34,319 nucleotides of DNA from DAINBT01 sp036732785 (GTDB lineage: Bacteria > Planctomycetota > Phycisphaerae > Sedimentisphaerales > SM23-30), in assembly GCA_964537505.1 (NCBI GenBank), contig CAZICK010000038.1, positions 1-34,319 of the forward strand, read 5' to 3'. Within the stretch, counting starts at the first letter, position 1. Every line of letters starts with the position of its first letter. The notes below the pieces were generated by a model. That model did no database searches, was not told where the DNA came from, and saw nothing but the letters and a program-made list of their open reading frames with translations. Shown in pieces: positions 18,092 to 26,921 of this stretch. The translations under genes were made by a program, and so were the position numbers.

Positions 18092-19081
18092 ATGAAACGT
18101 AGGAAAGGTTTTACATTAGTTGAGTTGTTGGTGGTTATCGGCATTATTGCTCTGCTGGTTTCCATTCTCATGCCGGCTCTGGGAAAAGCAAAGGAGCTGG
18201 CCAAGCAGATTATGTGTGGCAGCCAACTGAGCGGCCTCGGCAAGTCTGTCATGATGTACGAGAATGATTATAAAGAGCAAAGCCCAAAGGCTTGGTCAAG
18301 TGATCTCCTTAACACCGCAGGTCGCGGCGTTGGATTTGGCATGTATAATGATCTGGCTGTTAACCCCATCCTTAAACCACGCTGGGCCAGTGGCGTTCTC
18401 GACTCTGCGACAGAACGTGAGAAATATCCAACTATAGGTCTGTGCCTCTATCTGCTGGTCAAAAAAACAGACGTTGATCCCAAGGCGTTTGTGTGCCCCA
18501 GCGCACCAAACGACACGCCGATGAAGTTGACGGATGCACAAGCAGTCAATGCGGCCGTTACCGAGTGGACCCAGTTGGGCGACTTCCAGGGCGGGGGGAA
18601 TTTGAGTTATTCATATAATGAGCCATGGGACAGGCATTGTGACTCCTCAGCTCCAGGCTCTCTGGCGCTTATGGCTGATAAGAACTGGTGCTTTGACACC
18701 GCAATGTTTGGGGTAAATGTTCCCGCCCATGTCGCACCGCAAACAGGTGACAATGCTGATGTTGGCCGTGATGCTTTCAGTGGCACTTGGGACGACACGC
18801 CGCTTGCGGGACAAGCCACCCCCAATGCGCGTCATGGCAATTCCAACAACCACCAGACCAGATGCCAGAATGTGCTCTTTTATGGCACCCACGTGACCAA
18901 ATCTACCACACCTCTTGTGGGTGTTGGCAATGACAATATTTATACATTTTGGGGGGATCAAGCACTATTTACAAACACGATGATAGGTTTTTGGGGTAGG
19001 GCGGGTCATGGTGCGGACATAACCTTCTTGAGTGCGTTAGGGAGCAGACCTGATATCAACGATAGTTACCTGTGCAACTAA
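18092..19081 (+). CDS. Prepilin-type (type IV pilin-like / pseudopilin) protein
   Basis: This 329-residue protein has a type III signal: MKRRKG|FTLVELLVVIGIIALLVSILMPAL, with cleavage by prepilin peptidase predicted after Gly6 and a Glu at mature position 5. The hydrophobic helix anchors it in the membrane or packs in a pilus or type II secretion pseudopilus. The rest is a long extracytoplasmic domain without a motif I can name. Such large pilin-like proteins are abundant in Planctomycetota (known of the group). It has a strong ribosome site (AAGGAGG, 7 nt), a near-consensus promoter far upstream and its own terminator, so it is probably a single-gene, highly expressed unit. Confidence 0.9.
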   Translation: MKRRKGFTLVELLVVIGIIALLVSILMPALGKAKELAKQIMCGSQLSGLGKSVMMYENDYKEQSPKAWSSDLLNTAGRGVGFGMYNDLAVNPILKPRWASGVLDSATEREKYPTIGLCLYLLVKKTDVDPKAFVCPSAPNDTPMKLTDAQAVNAAVTEWTQLGDFQGGGNLSYSYNEPWDRHCDSSAPGSLALMADKNWCFDTAMFGVNVPAHVAPQTGDNADVGRDAFSGTWDDTPLAGQATPNARHGNSNNHQTRCQNVLFYGTHVTKSTTPLVGVGNDNIYTFWGDQALFTNTMIGFWGRAGHGADITFLSALGSRPDINDSYLCN

Positions 19082-19129
19082 TCGGCAGGAACAAAACCGG
19101 CCGAATAATGAGTTCTGACTGAATATCTA

Positions 19130-19167
19130 AACAGGGTGGCCTATAGTAAGGGCCGCCCTGTTTTTTT
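19130..19167 (+). terminator. Intrinsic terminator of the prepilin gene
   Basis: AACAGGGTGGCC (19130-19141) and GGCCGCCCTGTT (19151-19162) form a 12-bp stem with one G-U pair and a 9-nt loop, running into seven T bases (19161-19167). It lies about 50 bp after the prepilin stop and separates it from the next gene. Confidence 0.92.
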
Positions 19168-19221
19168 GAATCGCAAATTTGGTTGGCTTCCGGGTATCTG
19201 CCCGGTCAGGGTTGACGAGGG

Positions 19222-20835
19222 ATGATAAATCTTATCAGGAACAAGAGTGTTTATCTGATATTTCTGTTGTTTCTACTAGTGGTGTCTCTGCTTTATACAG
19301 CTTTGGGACATCAGTTAGTCACGGCCATGTATGAGGGTAGATCGCCGGACATTCTGAACAACCTGATCAAATACCAGCACAAAAAACCGGTTGAACATTA
19401 TTTAGTACTGGCAGACAAATTGTTTTATCGGACGGTCTTTGAAGTTTGGTTTTTTTCTTGCCTGGCACTGCCTTTTTTCATAATACTCCGGTCGTTTTTT
19501 CGCTACGACCGACCATCGTCAGTTGAATCAGAATTAACCGGCACTCAACCGCCTGGTTCGCTGTCTGCCTGTTCGCAATACTCCATATCACATATTAAAA
19601 TCATTTTTTTCGTAGCGATTCTGATCCGGATTGTATTTTTACCCTTTGTGGTGAATCTGCCTTTAGCCGGTGATGAAGAGTATTACTGGTCTGTTCCTAA
19701 ACTGCTGGCAGACGGAGACTTTTCCTCCACCGTCTTACGGCCTCCATTATGGGGTTATTTGCTGGCGATTCCGGCGGCGGTTTTTGATCAGCCAATAGCA
19801 GGACGGATACTGACTGCTCTTATCGGCGCTTGCACTGCGCCTCTGGCATATCTGTTGGGAACCAGACTCTTTGACAATCGCACCGGTCTGATTGCCGGCC
19901 TGATTTATGCTTTCTATCCCGAACATGTGGCTTATTCCCACGGTTTGTGGTCAGAGGTACTGTTTGGATTTCTGGGCTTGCTTTCCACCTATTTGTTTTT
20001 TCTTTTTGCCGAAGATAAACAAAAGAATAAATTCTTATTCCTGAGTTTCTTCGTTGGTGGATTCGCTCTGCTGGCCAAGGAATTTGCGGTTATATTATTT
20101 GCCGGACTTGTAGTTGCTTTGTTCTTCCTGAAAACAAAGCACAAAATAAGAAAAGCGTTGATTTGTTGTTTCTTGTTTTTCTTGCCGGTTTTTGTGTATT
20201 CGCTGACGCTTTCTTGGATGCTTTCTTCCCCCAAACGCGTACGCGTAATCGTACTTAGCGATGCGCCGGTAAGCAATTTTCGCCAGGTCGTCATAGGCGA
20301 AAAGTTCACATACGATTTTGACAAGCGTGAGGAGTTGGTATCGGGACTCATAGGCGCCGTCGGAAAAAGAACCTTCCACCAGACCATCCGGACCATGAAA
20401 AGCCAATTCTATAATCTTTGGACACCTAATTCCTTTCCCATTGTCAGATTGCTTGCCGGTCACACGCCTGAAATTTGGGGCTACGGCCTCTCCAGACCTT
20501 GGCCTTGGGTTTATTTAGTTGCCGGCGGCTACATATTTGTGATCCTCGCGGGCCTGACAGGGTTATGCCTGGCCGAGCCTGGACCATTCAAGACCTTTGC
20601 GATTGTATGCCTCGTATGTCTTTCTTCAACCTGTGTCCTGGCGCTCTTGTGTTCGAGGCACCGATTTCCTTTCACGTTCATATTCATCTTATACACAGCC
20701 CATCTGTTAGTAAATGCCAAAGCCCTGCTCGGCAATCCCAAAAATACAGCAAAAATTGTGGTTCTCGTGATTCTTCTGAGGATATTTGCTGAGATAGTCT
20801 TGTGTAAACTGCCAACCTTTGGTTCCTGGGGCTAA
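19222..20835 (+). CDS. Membrane GT-C glycosyltransferase (ArnT/PMT_2-like)
   Basis: This 537-residue polytopic membrane protein is of the dolichyl-phosphate-mannose mannosyltransferase / ArnT type, which uses lipid-phosphate sugars as donors on the outer face of the membrane. After two N-terminal hydrophobic segments, a helix ending LPLAGDEEYYW places the catalytic-loop acidic pair at 151-153. This is followed by RPPLWGYLLAIPAAVF and the GRILTALIGACTAPLAYLLGTRLF helix typical of the family. The linker of about 40 residues between the first two helices and DEEYY (about 95-125) is hydrophilic and unusual. The start is fixed by an in-frame TGA three codons upstream; GAGGG touches the ATG, so ribosome spacing is poor. 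The GH95 gene follows after 45 bp. Confidence 0.85.
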   Translation: MINLIRNKSVYLIFLLFLLVVSLLYTALGHQLVTAMYEGRSPDILNNLIKYQHKKPVEHYLVLADKLFYRTVFEVWFFSCLALPFFIILRSFFRYDRPSSVESELTGTQPPGSLSACSQYSISHIKIIFFVAILIRIVFLPFVVNLPLAGDEEYYWSVPKLLADGDFSSTVLRPPLWGYLLAIPAAVFDQPIAGRILTALIGACTAPLAYLLGTRLFDNRTGLIAGLIYAFYPEHVAYSHGLWSEVLFGFLGLLSTYLFFLFAEDKQKNKFLFLSFFVGGFALLAKEFAVILFAGLVVALFFLKTKHKIRKALICCFLFFLPVFVYSLTLSWMLSSPKRVRVIVLSDAPVSNFRQVVIGEKFTYDFDKREELVSGLIGAVGKRTFHQTIRTMKSQFYNLWTPNSFPIVRLLAGHTPEIWGYGLSRPWPWVYLVAGGYIFVILAGLTGLCLAEPGPFKTFAIVCLVCLSSTCVLALLCSRHRFPFTFIFILYTAHLLVNAKALLGNPKNTAKIVVLVILLRIFAEIVLCKLPTFGSWG

Positions 20836-20880
20836 CTTAACTAGGCAGGTTTTTCTGTCAAATAGAGGCTCATCAGACAA

Positions 20881-23370
20881 ATGAATCGACAAAAATTTAT
20901 TATGATAGCCATCGGAGTCGCATTGCTTTTGACCACAAGTTCCCTATCGGAGGCCGCGCGCGGCCTTGCGGGAAATGAGGACAAGACGATACCAACAAGA
21001 GTGATCAGCACCCAGCCACCCTTGCGGTGGGAAGACGCTATGATCAGCGGCAACGGTTCCACCGGCATCATGGTTATGGGGCTTCCACTGGATGATCTTG
21101 TGATCGTCAACCACGAGAAACTTTGGACGGTGGGCAATGATTACAGACCGCAGACGCCTGATCTTCGCGAGGCATGGAAGGTGGCGGCTAAAATAGCCCA
21201 GCAGGGACGGTATCTTGACGCGGATATGTACAGTGTCTAGGAAGTGCAAAAGAAAAATCGCGAACTGTATGGCGAACAGTTCAGGGGTGGACGTCCGGGG
21301 TACGATCGAACGCACCCCGGGTTCCATTTGCACGTCTCTACGGAAAGCAATGGTACGCCCATCGGATACCGGCGGGAAACGAACCTGGAGACTGGTGAAA
21401 TCTCTGTATTTTGGACGGACAACCGGGGTGACTGGGTCCGGCGAGTTTTCGTTTCGCGAACGCACGACGTCATCGCCATGGAACTTACAGCACCGGCAGG
21501 CTCACTGGTCAATGCGACCCTGCGACTGGCCGAGGCCCCGGGAAAACTGGAAGGGGACGTGGCTGCCGTCAGCATCGATCATGACGACGTGGAAATGTAC
21601 TACCATGCGACGTATGGCCGAAACATGGGAAAAAGTAAGCCGCAGGGCTACCATGCCTTGGCCCGCGTGATAGTAACAGACGGGAAAACTCGCGCAGTGG
21701 AAAACGAGCGGCTGGAGATCATTGGCGCAAAAAACGCGCTGGTTCTCATACGGCTTGAATATCTCGATGACGCTGCCGCGGCGGACCGTGCGGCTTTGCG
21801 ATTAGCATTGTCGAAGCTGCCTGGCGAATATGAAAAATTGCTCGCGCCGCACGCTGCTGTGCATGGCGAGATGTTCCACCGCGTGACACTCGATCTGGGC
21901 GGCCGTCCGGAGACCATACCTTCAAGCGAGGCTCTTATCACCCAGGCTTCACAGGGCAAGTCCCTGCCCGAGTTTTTCGAGATGATGCACGCGGTGGGCC
22001 GTTATGCATTGATCTGTGGGGCCACGGGCGAGCTGGCTCCAACCTTAATGGGTCTGTGGGGCAACCAGTGGAATCCGCCATGGGACGGCCGCTATACGTT
22101 CGACGCCAACCTGAATCTCGCCATCTCAGCAGTATCCCAGGGAAATCTGCCCGAGGCCATGGACACATACACATCTTTTCTTGAACGTAACCTTGATGAC
22201 TGGCACAAAAACGCCGAGATGTTGTACGGATGCCGCGGCGCAGTGGCGGACCTGTGCCAGGGATGGCGCCATGGCGCCGTACTGATGCCGACGTATCCGT
22301 GGACCGGAGGCGTGGGATGGCTGGCGAGTTATCTTTATGATCACTATCTCTTCACGCAGGATCGCGAGTTTTTGAGCAAGCATGTGGTGCCGATGCTCAA
22401 GGACGCGGCCGATTTCTATGATGATTTTCTGAAGAAGTATCCGGAATTGAACGGGCGCGTCGTTTTCTATCCATCGATTTCGCCTGAAAATACGCCTGTG
22501 ATGACACCGGCCCAACAGAGCACGGACGTGGTGCCAAACGCAACCGGCGAGATTGCCATTTGCCGCCAGGTGCTGACCAACCTGATCGCCGCTTGTCGCG
22601 AGCTAGACATCGAAAAGGAAAACATACCACGTTGGGAAAAGCTGTTGGCAAAGTTGCCGGACTATGTCATTAACTCCGACGGCGCCCTGGCCGAGTGGGC
22701 CTATCCGGGACTGGGCGACAGGTACAATCACAGGCACAGTTCTCACCTGTACGGTATTTATCCGGGGCTTGAGATTTCACCCGATCGAACACCCGGACTC
22801 TTCGAGGCCGCTCGCATGGCGATGGAGAAGCGGCTCGAAGCCGGGCTGGGCAATAATTCGGCGCACGGGCTTATGCACGTCAGCTTTGTAGCGGCCAGAC
22901 TCAAAAACGCCCGCCTGATGTGGCGCATGTTGAGCACCTTTGCCGAACTTCCTTTCGTAAATACGAGTTTTATCACATGCCACAACCCCGGCCCGCGAAT
23001 TTACAACCTCGACTCGACATTCAGCATGCCGGCGATTCTGACGGAAATGCTGGTTTATTCGCAGCCGGGCTTTTTGGAACTGCTTCCTGCGCTGCCCCAG
23101 GATAAATTCACACGGGGCACATTGCGAGGGGTTCTGGCGCGTGGAGGTATAGTGGTCGAGCAGTTGCACTGGAACAAAACGCTGGGACAGGTCGATGTAA
23201 CGTTACGTTCCCAACGGGCTCAGTCGGTGAAGCTGCGATTTGGCATTGACTTGCGTTTCGTAAATGCCGCTGACCCAAAAGATCAAAAGGTAGTCACTCA
23301 CGACGAACCGGGCCAGTGGATCATCGACCTTCCCGCGGACCGATCCGTGAGTCTGAATTGCCAATTTTAG
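20881..23370 (+). pseudogene. GH95 alpha-L-fucosidase-like gene interrupted by an in-frame amber codon
   Basis: One frame of 829 codons encodes a secreted GH95-like protein, broken by a single TAG at 21238-21240 (codon 120). Upstream lies a signal peptide and the family start RWEDAMISGNGSTGIMVMG. Downstream the frame continues directly (EVQKKNRELYGEQFRGG) through LMGLWGNQWNPPWDGRYTF, NHRHSSHLYGIYPG, NNSAHGLMHVSFVAARL and LELLPALP to the C-terminus. The motif usually reading NINxQMNYW is DANLNLAISAV here, so a GH95 relative with altered substrate choice is possible. TAG ends several other genes in this window, so general recoding is unlikely. A recent nonsense mutation, a sequencing error or readthrough are the options. 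A GTG at 21244 could restart translation but would lose the signal peptide. Confidence 0.8.
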
Positions 23371-23428
23371 CGAGTGAGACTCAGAGGGGGTCTATTTCTG
23401 TATCTATCTGTTCGAAGCTATAAGTTGC

Positions 23429-24682
23429 CTAGCCCGGAACCGGAAATTCCCGGCACAACTCGGCTGTTTCCTTACGCACCTCAGCGACCACTTGGTCATC
23501 GCCGCCACTGGCCAGCACCTTGTCAATCCACTCAGCAATCTGCTTCATGTGCGGTTCTTTAAGACCGCGGGTTGTCAGCGCCGGAGTACCAATGCGAATC
23601 CCGCTGGCTTCCATGGGTTTTCTTGGATCGAAAGGAATCAGGTTTTTGTTGACTACAATTCCCGCATCGTGCAGCCATGTTTCCACTGCCGCTCCGGTGA
23701 GCTTTTCGTCGTACGGACGCAGATCGACCAGAATCAGGTGATTGTCCGAACCGCCCGAACAAAGCCGAAACCCCTTACTCGAAAGTGCCTCAGCCAGCAC
23801 TTGACAGTTGTTCACTACCTGTTCCATATAACTCTTGAATTCCGGCTGCAACGCCTCACCGAAAGCAATCGCTTTGGCTGCGATTACATGGCACAGCGGA
23901 CCGCCCTGCATCCCGGGAAACACCGCTGAGTCAATGGCCTTGGCATAATCCTGTTTACACATAATAAAACCGGACCGCGGACCACGTAGCGTTTTATGCG
24001 TGGTGCTGGTAACGATCTGACATACCCCGACAGGATCGGGATGCAGTCCTGTACAGACCAGCCCGGCAATATGGGCAATATCCGCCAATACCAGGGCATC
24101 GCATGTATTTGCTATTTCCGCGATACGCTCGAAGTCAATTGCCCGGGGATAGGCACTACCGCCACAGACGATCAGTTTGGGTTTGTGTTCTTTGGCTAGG
24201 GCGTTCATTTGATCGTAGTCGATGGTTTCGGTATCGGCCTTGACGCCATAGCTCACAAAATTATAAAACTTACCGCTGAAGTTGACCCGAAAACCATGAC
24301 TGAGATGCCCTCCGTGAGCCAGGTCCATCGCCAGAACAACATCACCCGGTTTCAGCACCGCAAAATACGCCCCCATATTGGCCTGCGTACCCGAATGAGG
24401 CTGAACATTCGCGTGTTCGCAGCCGAAAAGCCGCTTGCACCGCTCGATCGCCAGTGACTCTGACTGATCCACGTGCTCGCAGCCGCCGTAGTAACGCTTA
24501 CCAGGATATCCCTCAGCGTATTTATTGGTCAGACAGCTTCCAGTAGCCGCCATAACCGCCGGCGACGTATGATTTTCAGACGCGATCATCTCCAGCATAC
24601 CCTGTTGACGCTGATGTTCCTTGCAGAGAATATCGTACATTTCCGCATCATTTTCTTCGAGATATTTCCAATAGTCCAACAC
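23429..24682 (-). CDS. glyA: Serine hydroxymethyltransferase
   Basis: This 417-residue PLP enzyme interconverts serine and glycine with tetrahydrofolate and feeds one-carbon metabolism in the cytoplasm. Diagnostic segments are EMIASENHTSPAVMAATGS (about 31-49), YYGGCEHVD (64-72), QPHSGTQANMGAY (94-106), LADIAHIAGL (199-208) and TSTTHKTLRGPRSG (225-238), where Lys230 is the predicted PLP Schiff-base lysine. Length is normal for the family. It starts at GTG with TAGGAG six bases upstream. It lies 39 bp after the FG-GAP gene on the same strand and may be read partly from that promoter. It is convergent with the GH95 gene. Confidence 0.97.
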   Translation of the reverse strand: MLDYWKYLEENDAEMYDILCKEHQRQQGMLEMIASENHTSPAVMAATGSCLTNKYAEGYPGKRYYGGCEHVDQSESLAIERCKRLFGCEHANVQPHSGTQANMGAYFAVLKPGDVVLAMDLAHGGHLSHGFRVNFSGKFYNFVSYGVKADTETIDYDQMNALAKEHKPKLIVCGGSAYPRAIDFERIAEIANTCDALVLADIAHIAGLVCTGLHPDPVGVCQIVTSTTHKTLRGPRSGFIMCKQDYAKAIDSAVFPGMQGGPLCHVIAAKAIAFGEALQPEFKSYMEQVVNNCQVLAEALSSKGFRLCSGGSDNHLILVDLRPYDEKLTGAAVETWLHDAGIVVNKNLIPFDPRKPMEASGIRIGTPALTTRGLKEPHMKQIAEWIDKVLASGGDDQVVAEVRKETAELCREFPVPG

Positions 24683-24721
24683 TTCATTCTCCTAAACCAA
24701 ATAGCACTAACAAAAGTCCTG

Positions 24722-26464
24722 TCATTTCGTTCCATAAGATTCCAGCCAATGTTGACTCAATATGTAAAAATCTTCAAAATCGATCACGGTATCGGCGTTC
24801 ACATCCACATTAATAAGCTCATCGGCATAATCTTCATCGTTTTTATTTGGCTGTCCATTCCCATGCCCCTGACCGTTTAATATCGCCAGGGAAACCTCCA
24901 GTTGGCTTATACTTCTGTGCAATGATTTTTTCGAAGACACCTCGTGCTGCATCGCAGAATGAATCTTCTGGCTTGCCTGGACAATATCACCCGGCTCCAG
25001 CCCGTTCGAATCGCCGCTGTTTTTCAAGTTATTGAGAAGTTCCCTTGCCGCCTGCTCACTGGCCAGCGCCTCATCGATAAGCTCCAGCGATTCAGCCTTT
25101 CGGGCCATGGCGTCTTCAATGTGCCCCACTACAATATCCAGCACAGTCGTACCCTTCAGGAACAAAATCCAAACCGCGCCCCGGTCGTAGCCTCCGTCAT
25201 CATCGCCACGAGCGCCAACAATAAGATCAACCGTGCCATTGCCATCCAAATCATCCACCAAAGCCAATGCGCAGCCAAACATATCATCAGTGTCTATAAT
25301 TCCGGTGAAACCGCCTTCGGTATCACTAATCTTCTGATGATCCTTAACCGTACCGTCGGAATTCAAAAACATAATCCAAACAGCGCCTGTACTATGTCCT
25401 CCATCATCATCTCCATCGGCACCGACAGCAAGATCGTTCACGCCGTCGCTATCGACATCTCCCAACGAAACTACAGAAACACCCAAAAAATCATAGTCAT
25501 CCAAGTCCCCAGTGAAATTGCCTTGGGTATCACTGATTTTTTGGTGGGTCTTGACTGTGCCGTCCATGTTCAAAAACATTATCCACGCCGCCCCCTTATC
25601 CGTCCAGCCATCATCATCGCCGGGCGCGCCGACGGCGATATCACACACGCCATCACCATCCAGATCACCAAGGCGGGCAACGGAAAGACCAAACTCATCG
25701 CGGTTGTCCAAAACACCGGTAAAACCTCCGTGTGTATTACTGATCTTTTGTTGCCCCTTGACGGTACCGTCGCTATTCAAAAACAATATCCAAACCGCAC
25801 CCCTGTTTTCTCCACCATCATCATCATAGCGAGCTCCGACGGCAATATCAATGACGCCATCCCCATCCAAGTCACCCAGGCAATCGAGAGAATAGCTAAA
25901 TGTATCGCCGTTATTTAACGTTCCCGCAAAACCACCTTCGATCTCGTTAATCTTCTGATGGGCCTTGACCGTACCGTCGCTATTGAGAAACAAAATCCAG
26001 ACCGCACCGGCGTTATGCAACCCATCAGGATCAGCTACCATACCGACGGCTATATCAGTGACGCCGTCCCCATCCAGATCGCCCAGACAGGCAATGGAAT
26101 GTCCAAAGTAACTGTAAGCTCTTACGATTCCGGTAAAATTCCCCTGCCTGCGACTGATTTTTTGATGGCTTTTAACCGTCCCATCGGGATTCAAAAACAT
26201 TATCCACACCGCCCCACTATCCGTCCAGCCATCATCATCATTTGGCGCGCCGACAGCGATATCGCCTGTGCCGTCACCGTCCAGATCGCCAAGATAAGCG
26301 ATACCACGCAAACCCAGAGCATCCCCATCATACAAAATCCCGGTAAAATCCCCTTCGGTACTGCTAATTTTCTGGTAACCTACGATTTCCAGCCCTAACA
26401 CCCCGTGGTACATTGTCAGAACCAGACATACCAACGCCAAACCAATAATCCTGCACTTTTCCAT
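24722..26464 (-). CDS. Secreted FG-GAP repeat (integrin-like propeller) protein with C-terminal dockerin-like loop
   Basis: This 580-residue protein has a signal peptide over about 1-24. Six repeats of about 69 residues follow (about 36-440), each with LGDLDGDGxxDIAVG, a DDDG loop and GAVWILFLNSDGTVKxHQKIS. This is the FG-GAP/integrin alpha propeller pattern, with DxDGDG calcium loops; the fifth repeat reads DVDSDG and the sixth DDLDGNG. A charged, probably coiled-coil segment spans about 445-530. The tail NVDVNADTVIDFEDFYILSQHW contains a single dockerin-like Ca loop, half of the normal pair. AGGAG lies eight bases before the ATG. A binding or surface-display role is likely; no enzyme motif is present. 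Confidence 0.85.
   Translation of the reverse strand: MEKCRIIGLALVCLVLTMYHGVLGLEIVGYQKISSTEGDFTGILYDGDALGLRGIAYLGDLDGDGTGDIAVGAPNDDDGWTDSGAVWIMFLNPDGTVKSHQKISRRQGNFTGIVRAYSYFGHSIACLGDLDGDGVTDIAVGMVADPDGLHNAGAVWILFLNSDGTVKAHQKINEIEGGFAGTLNNGDTFSYSLDCLGDLDGDGVIDIAVGARYDDDGGENRGAVWILFLNSDGTVKGQQKISNTHGGFTGVLDNRDEFGLSVARLGDLDGDGVCDIAVGAPGDDDGWTDKGAAWIMFLNMDGTVKTHQKISDTQGNFTGDLDDYDFLGVSVVSLGDVDSDGVNDLAVGADGDDDGGHSTGAVWIMFLNSDGTVKDHQKISDTEGGFTGIIDTDDMFGCALALVDDLDGNGTVDLIVGARGDDDGGYDRGAVWILFLKGTTVLDIVVGHIEDAMARKAESLELIDEALASEQAARELLNNLKNSGDSNGLEPGDIVQASQKIHSAMQHEVSSKKSLHRSISQLEVSLAILNGQGHGNGQPNKNDEDYADELINVDVNADTVIDFEDFYILSQHWLESYGTK
25160..26400 (-). repeat. Six tandem DNA repeats of about 207 bp within the FG-GAP gene
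   Basis: The coding repeats of about 69 residues are mirrored by tandem DNA repeats of about 207 bp. Several blades share nearly identical runs, for example GAVWILFLNSDGTVK in blades two and three. Such homogeneity invites unequal recombination, so copy number may vary between strains. Confidence 0.7.
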
Positions 26465-26809
26465 AACATCTTCTCCTAAAAAATATTTGGTGATCGAATA
26501 ATGGCTTACCGCCTAACTACTTTTATTACAATACGTTATGGCAAACCAGCCGAGACAAACACCCTCCCGGCAAGAACTTCTATCGGGAAACCAGCGATAT
26601 ACCTCCTTTGGCAGGTTATAAACTAATTTGCTCGTTATTATTATATTCAATAGCTTACTCCGCTCACCATAATATCAAAATCTACTTTGAATTGCAAGCG
26701 TTAGGTGGTTTTTTTTTTGCGATTTTTACCGCCAAAATCAGCGGAAATTGAGGTGTTTTGCCCCTGAAGACCGGCCTATAAATGTTCATAATGGTAAAAT
26801 CCTTAATAT

Positions 26810-26840
26810 TGATGTTGGCGTCAAAAGTCGATATTCACAC
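26810..26840. repeat. Copy B of the 31-bp intergenic repeat
   Basis: The segment from 26810 (first 20 bases TGATGTTGGCGTCAAAAGTC) matches 8011-8041 in 28 of 31 positions. It lies 82-112 bp beyond the stop of the minus-strand GT-C gene, separated from it by a hairpin. Confidence 0.7.
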
Positions 26841-26871
26841 CTAAAATTGCCGTTCTAGTGCCAAAACCAAT

Positions 26872-26892
26872 GCCTCAAAATACTTTTGAGGC
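26872..26892 (-). terminator. Hairpin 3' of the GT-C gene, possible terminator
   Basis: GCCTCAAAA and TTTTGAGGC form a perfect 9-bp stem with a 3-nt loop 30-50 bp after the stop of the minus-strand glycosyltransferase. The four T bases are inside the stem and only ATTGGTTTT follows on the minus strand, so it is a weak terminator at best. Confidence 0.45.
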
Positions 26893-26921
26893 TGGCATCT
26901 ACATTGTATTTTGCTTTAGAA

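Larger units (their letters stand above)
26465..26921. other. 457-bp intergenic region between the FG-GAP and GT-C genes
   Basis: The region includes the FG-GAP gene's leader. In it, two imperfect direct repeats, GGCAAACCAGC (26540-26550) and GGGAAACCAGC (26585-26595), are read on the minus strand as GCTGGTTT(G/C)CC. A poly-T run at about 26709-26718, repeat copy B (26810-26840) and the hairpin at 26872-26892 follow. I see no gene or clear promoter. Confidence 0.5.

Noticed and set aside
21238..21240. Pyrrolysine or genome-wide amber recoding in the GH95 gene
   Set aside because: TAG ends other genes in the window normally, and nothing here suggests the Pyl machinery.
26540..26620. Possible c-di-GMP-I (GEMM) riboswitch because of GGCAAACC and GGTT
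   Set aside because: The conserved GACGCAAAGCC core is missing, and the motif-bearing strand does not face a nearby gene.
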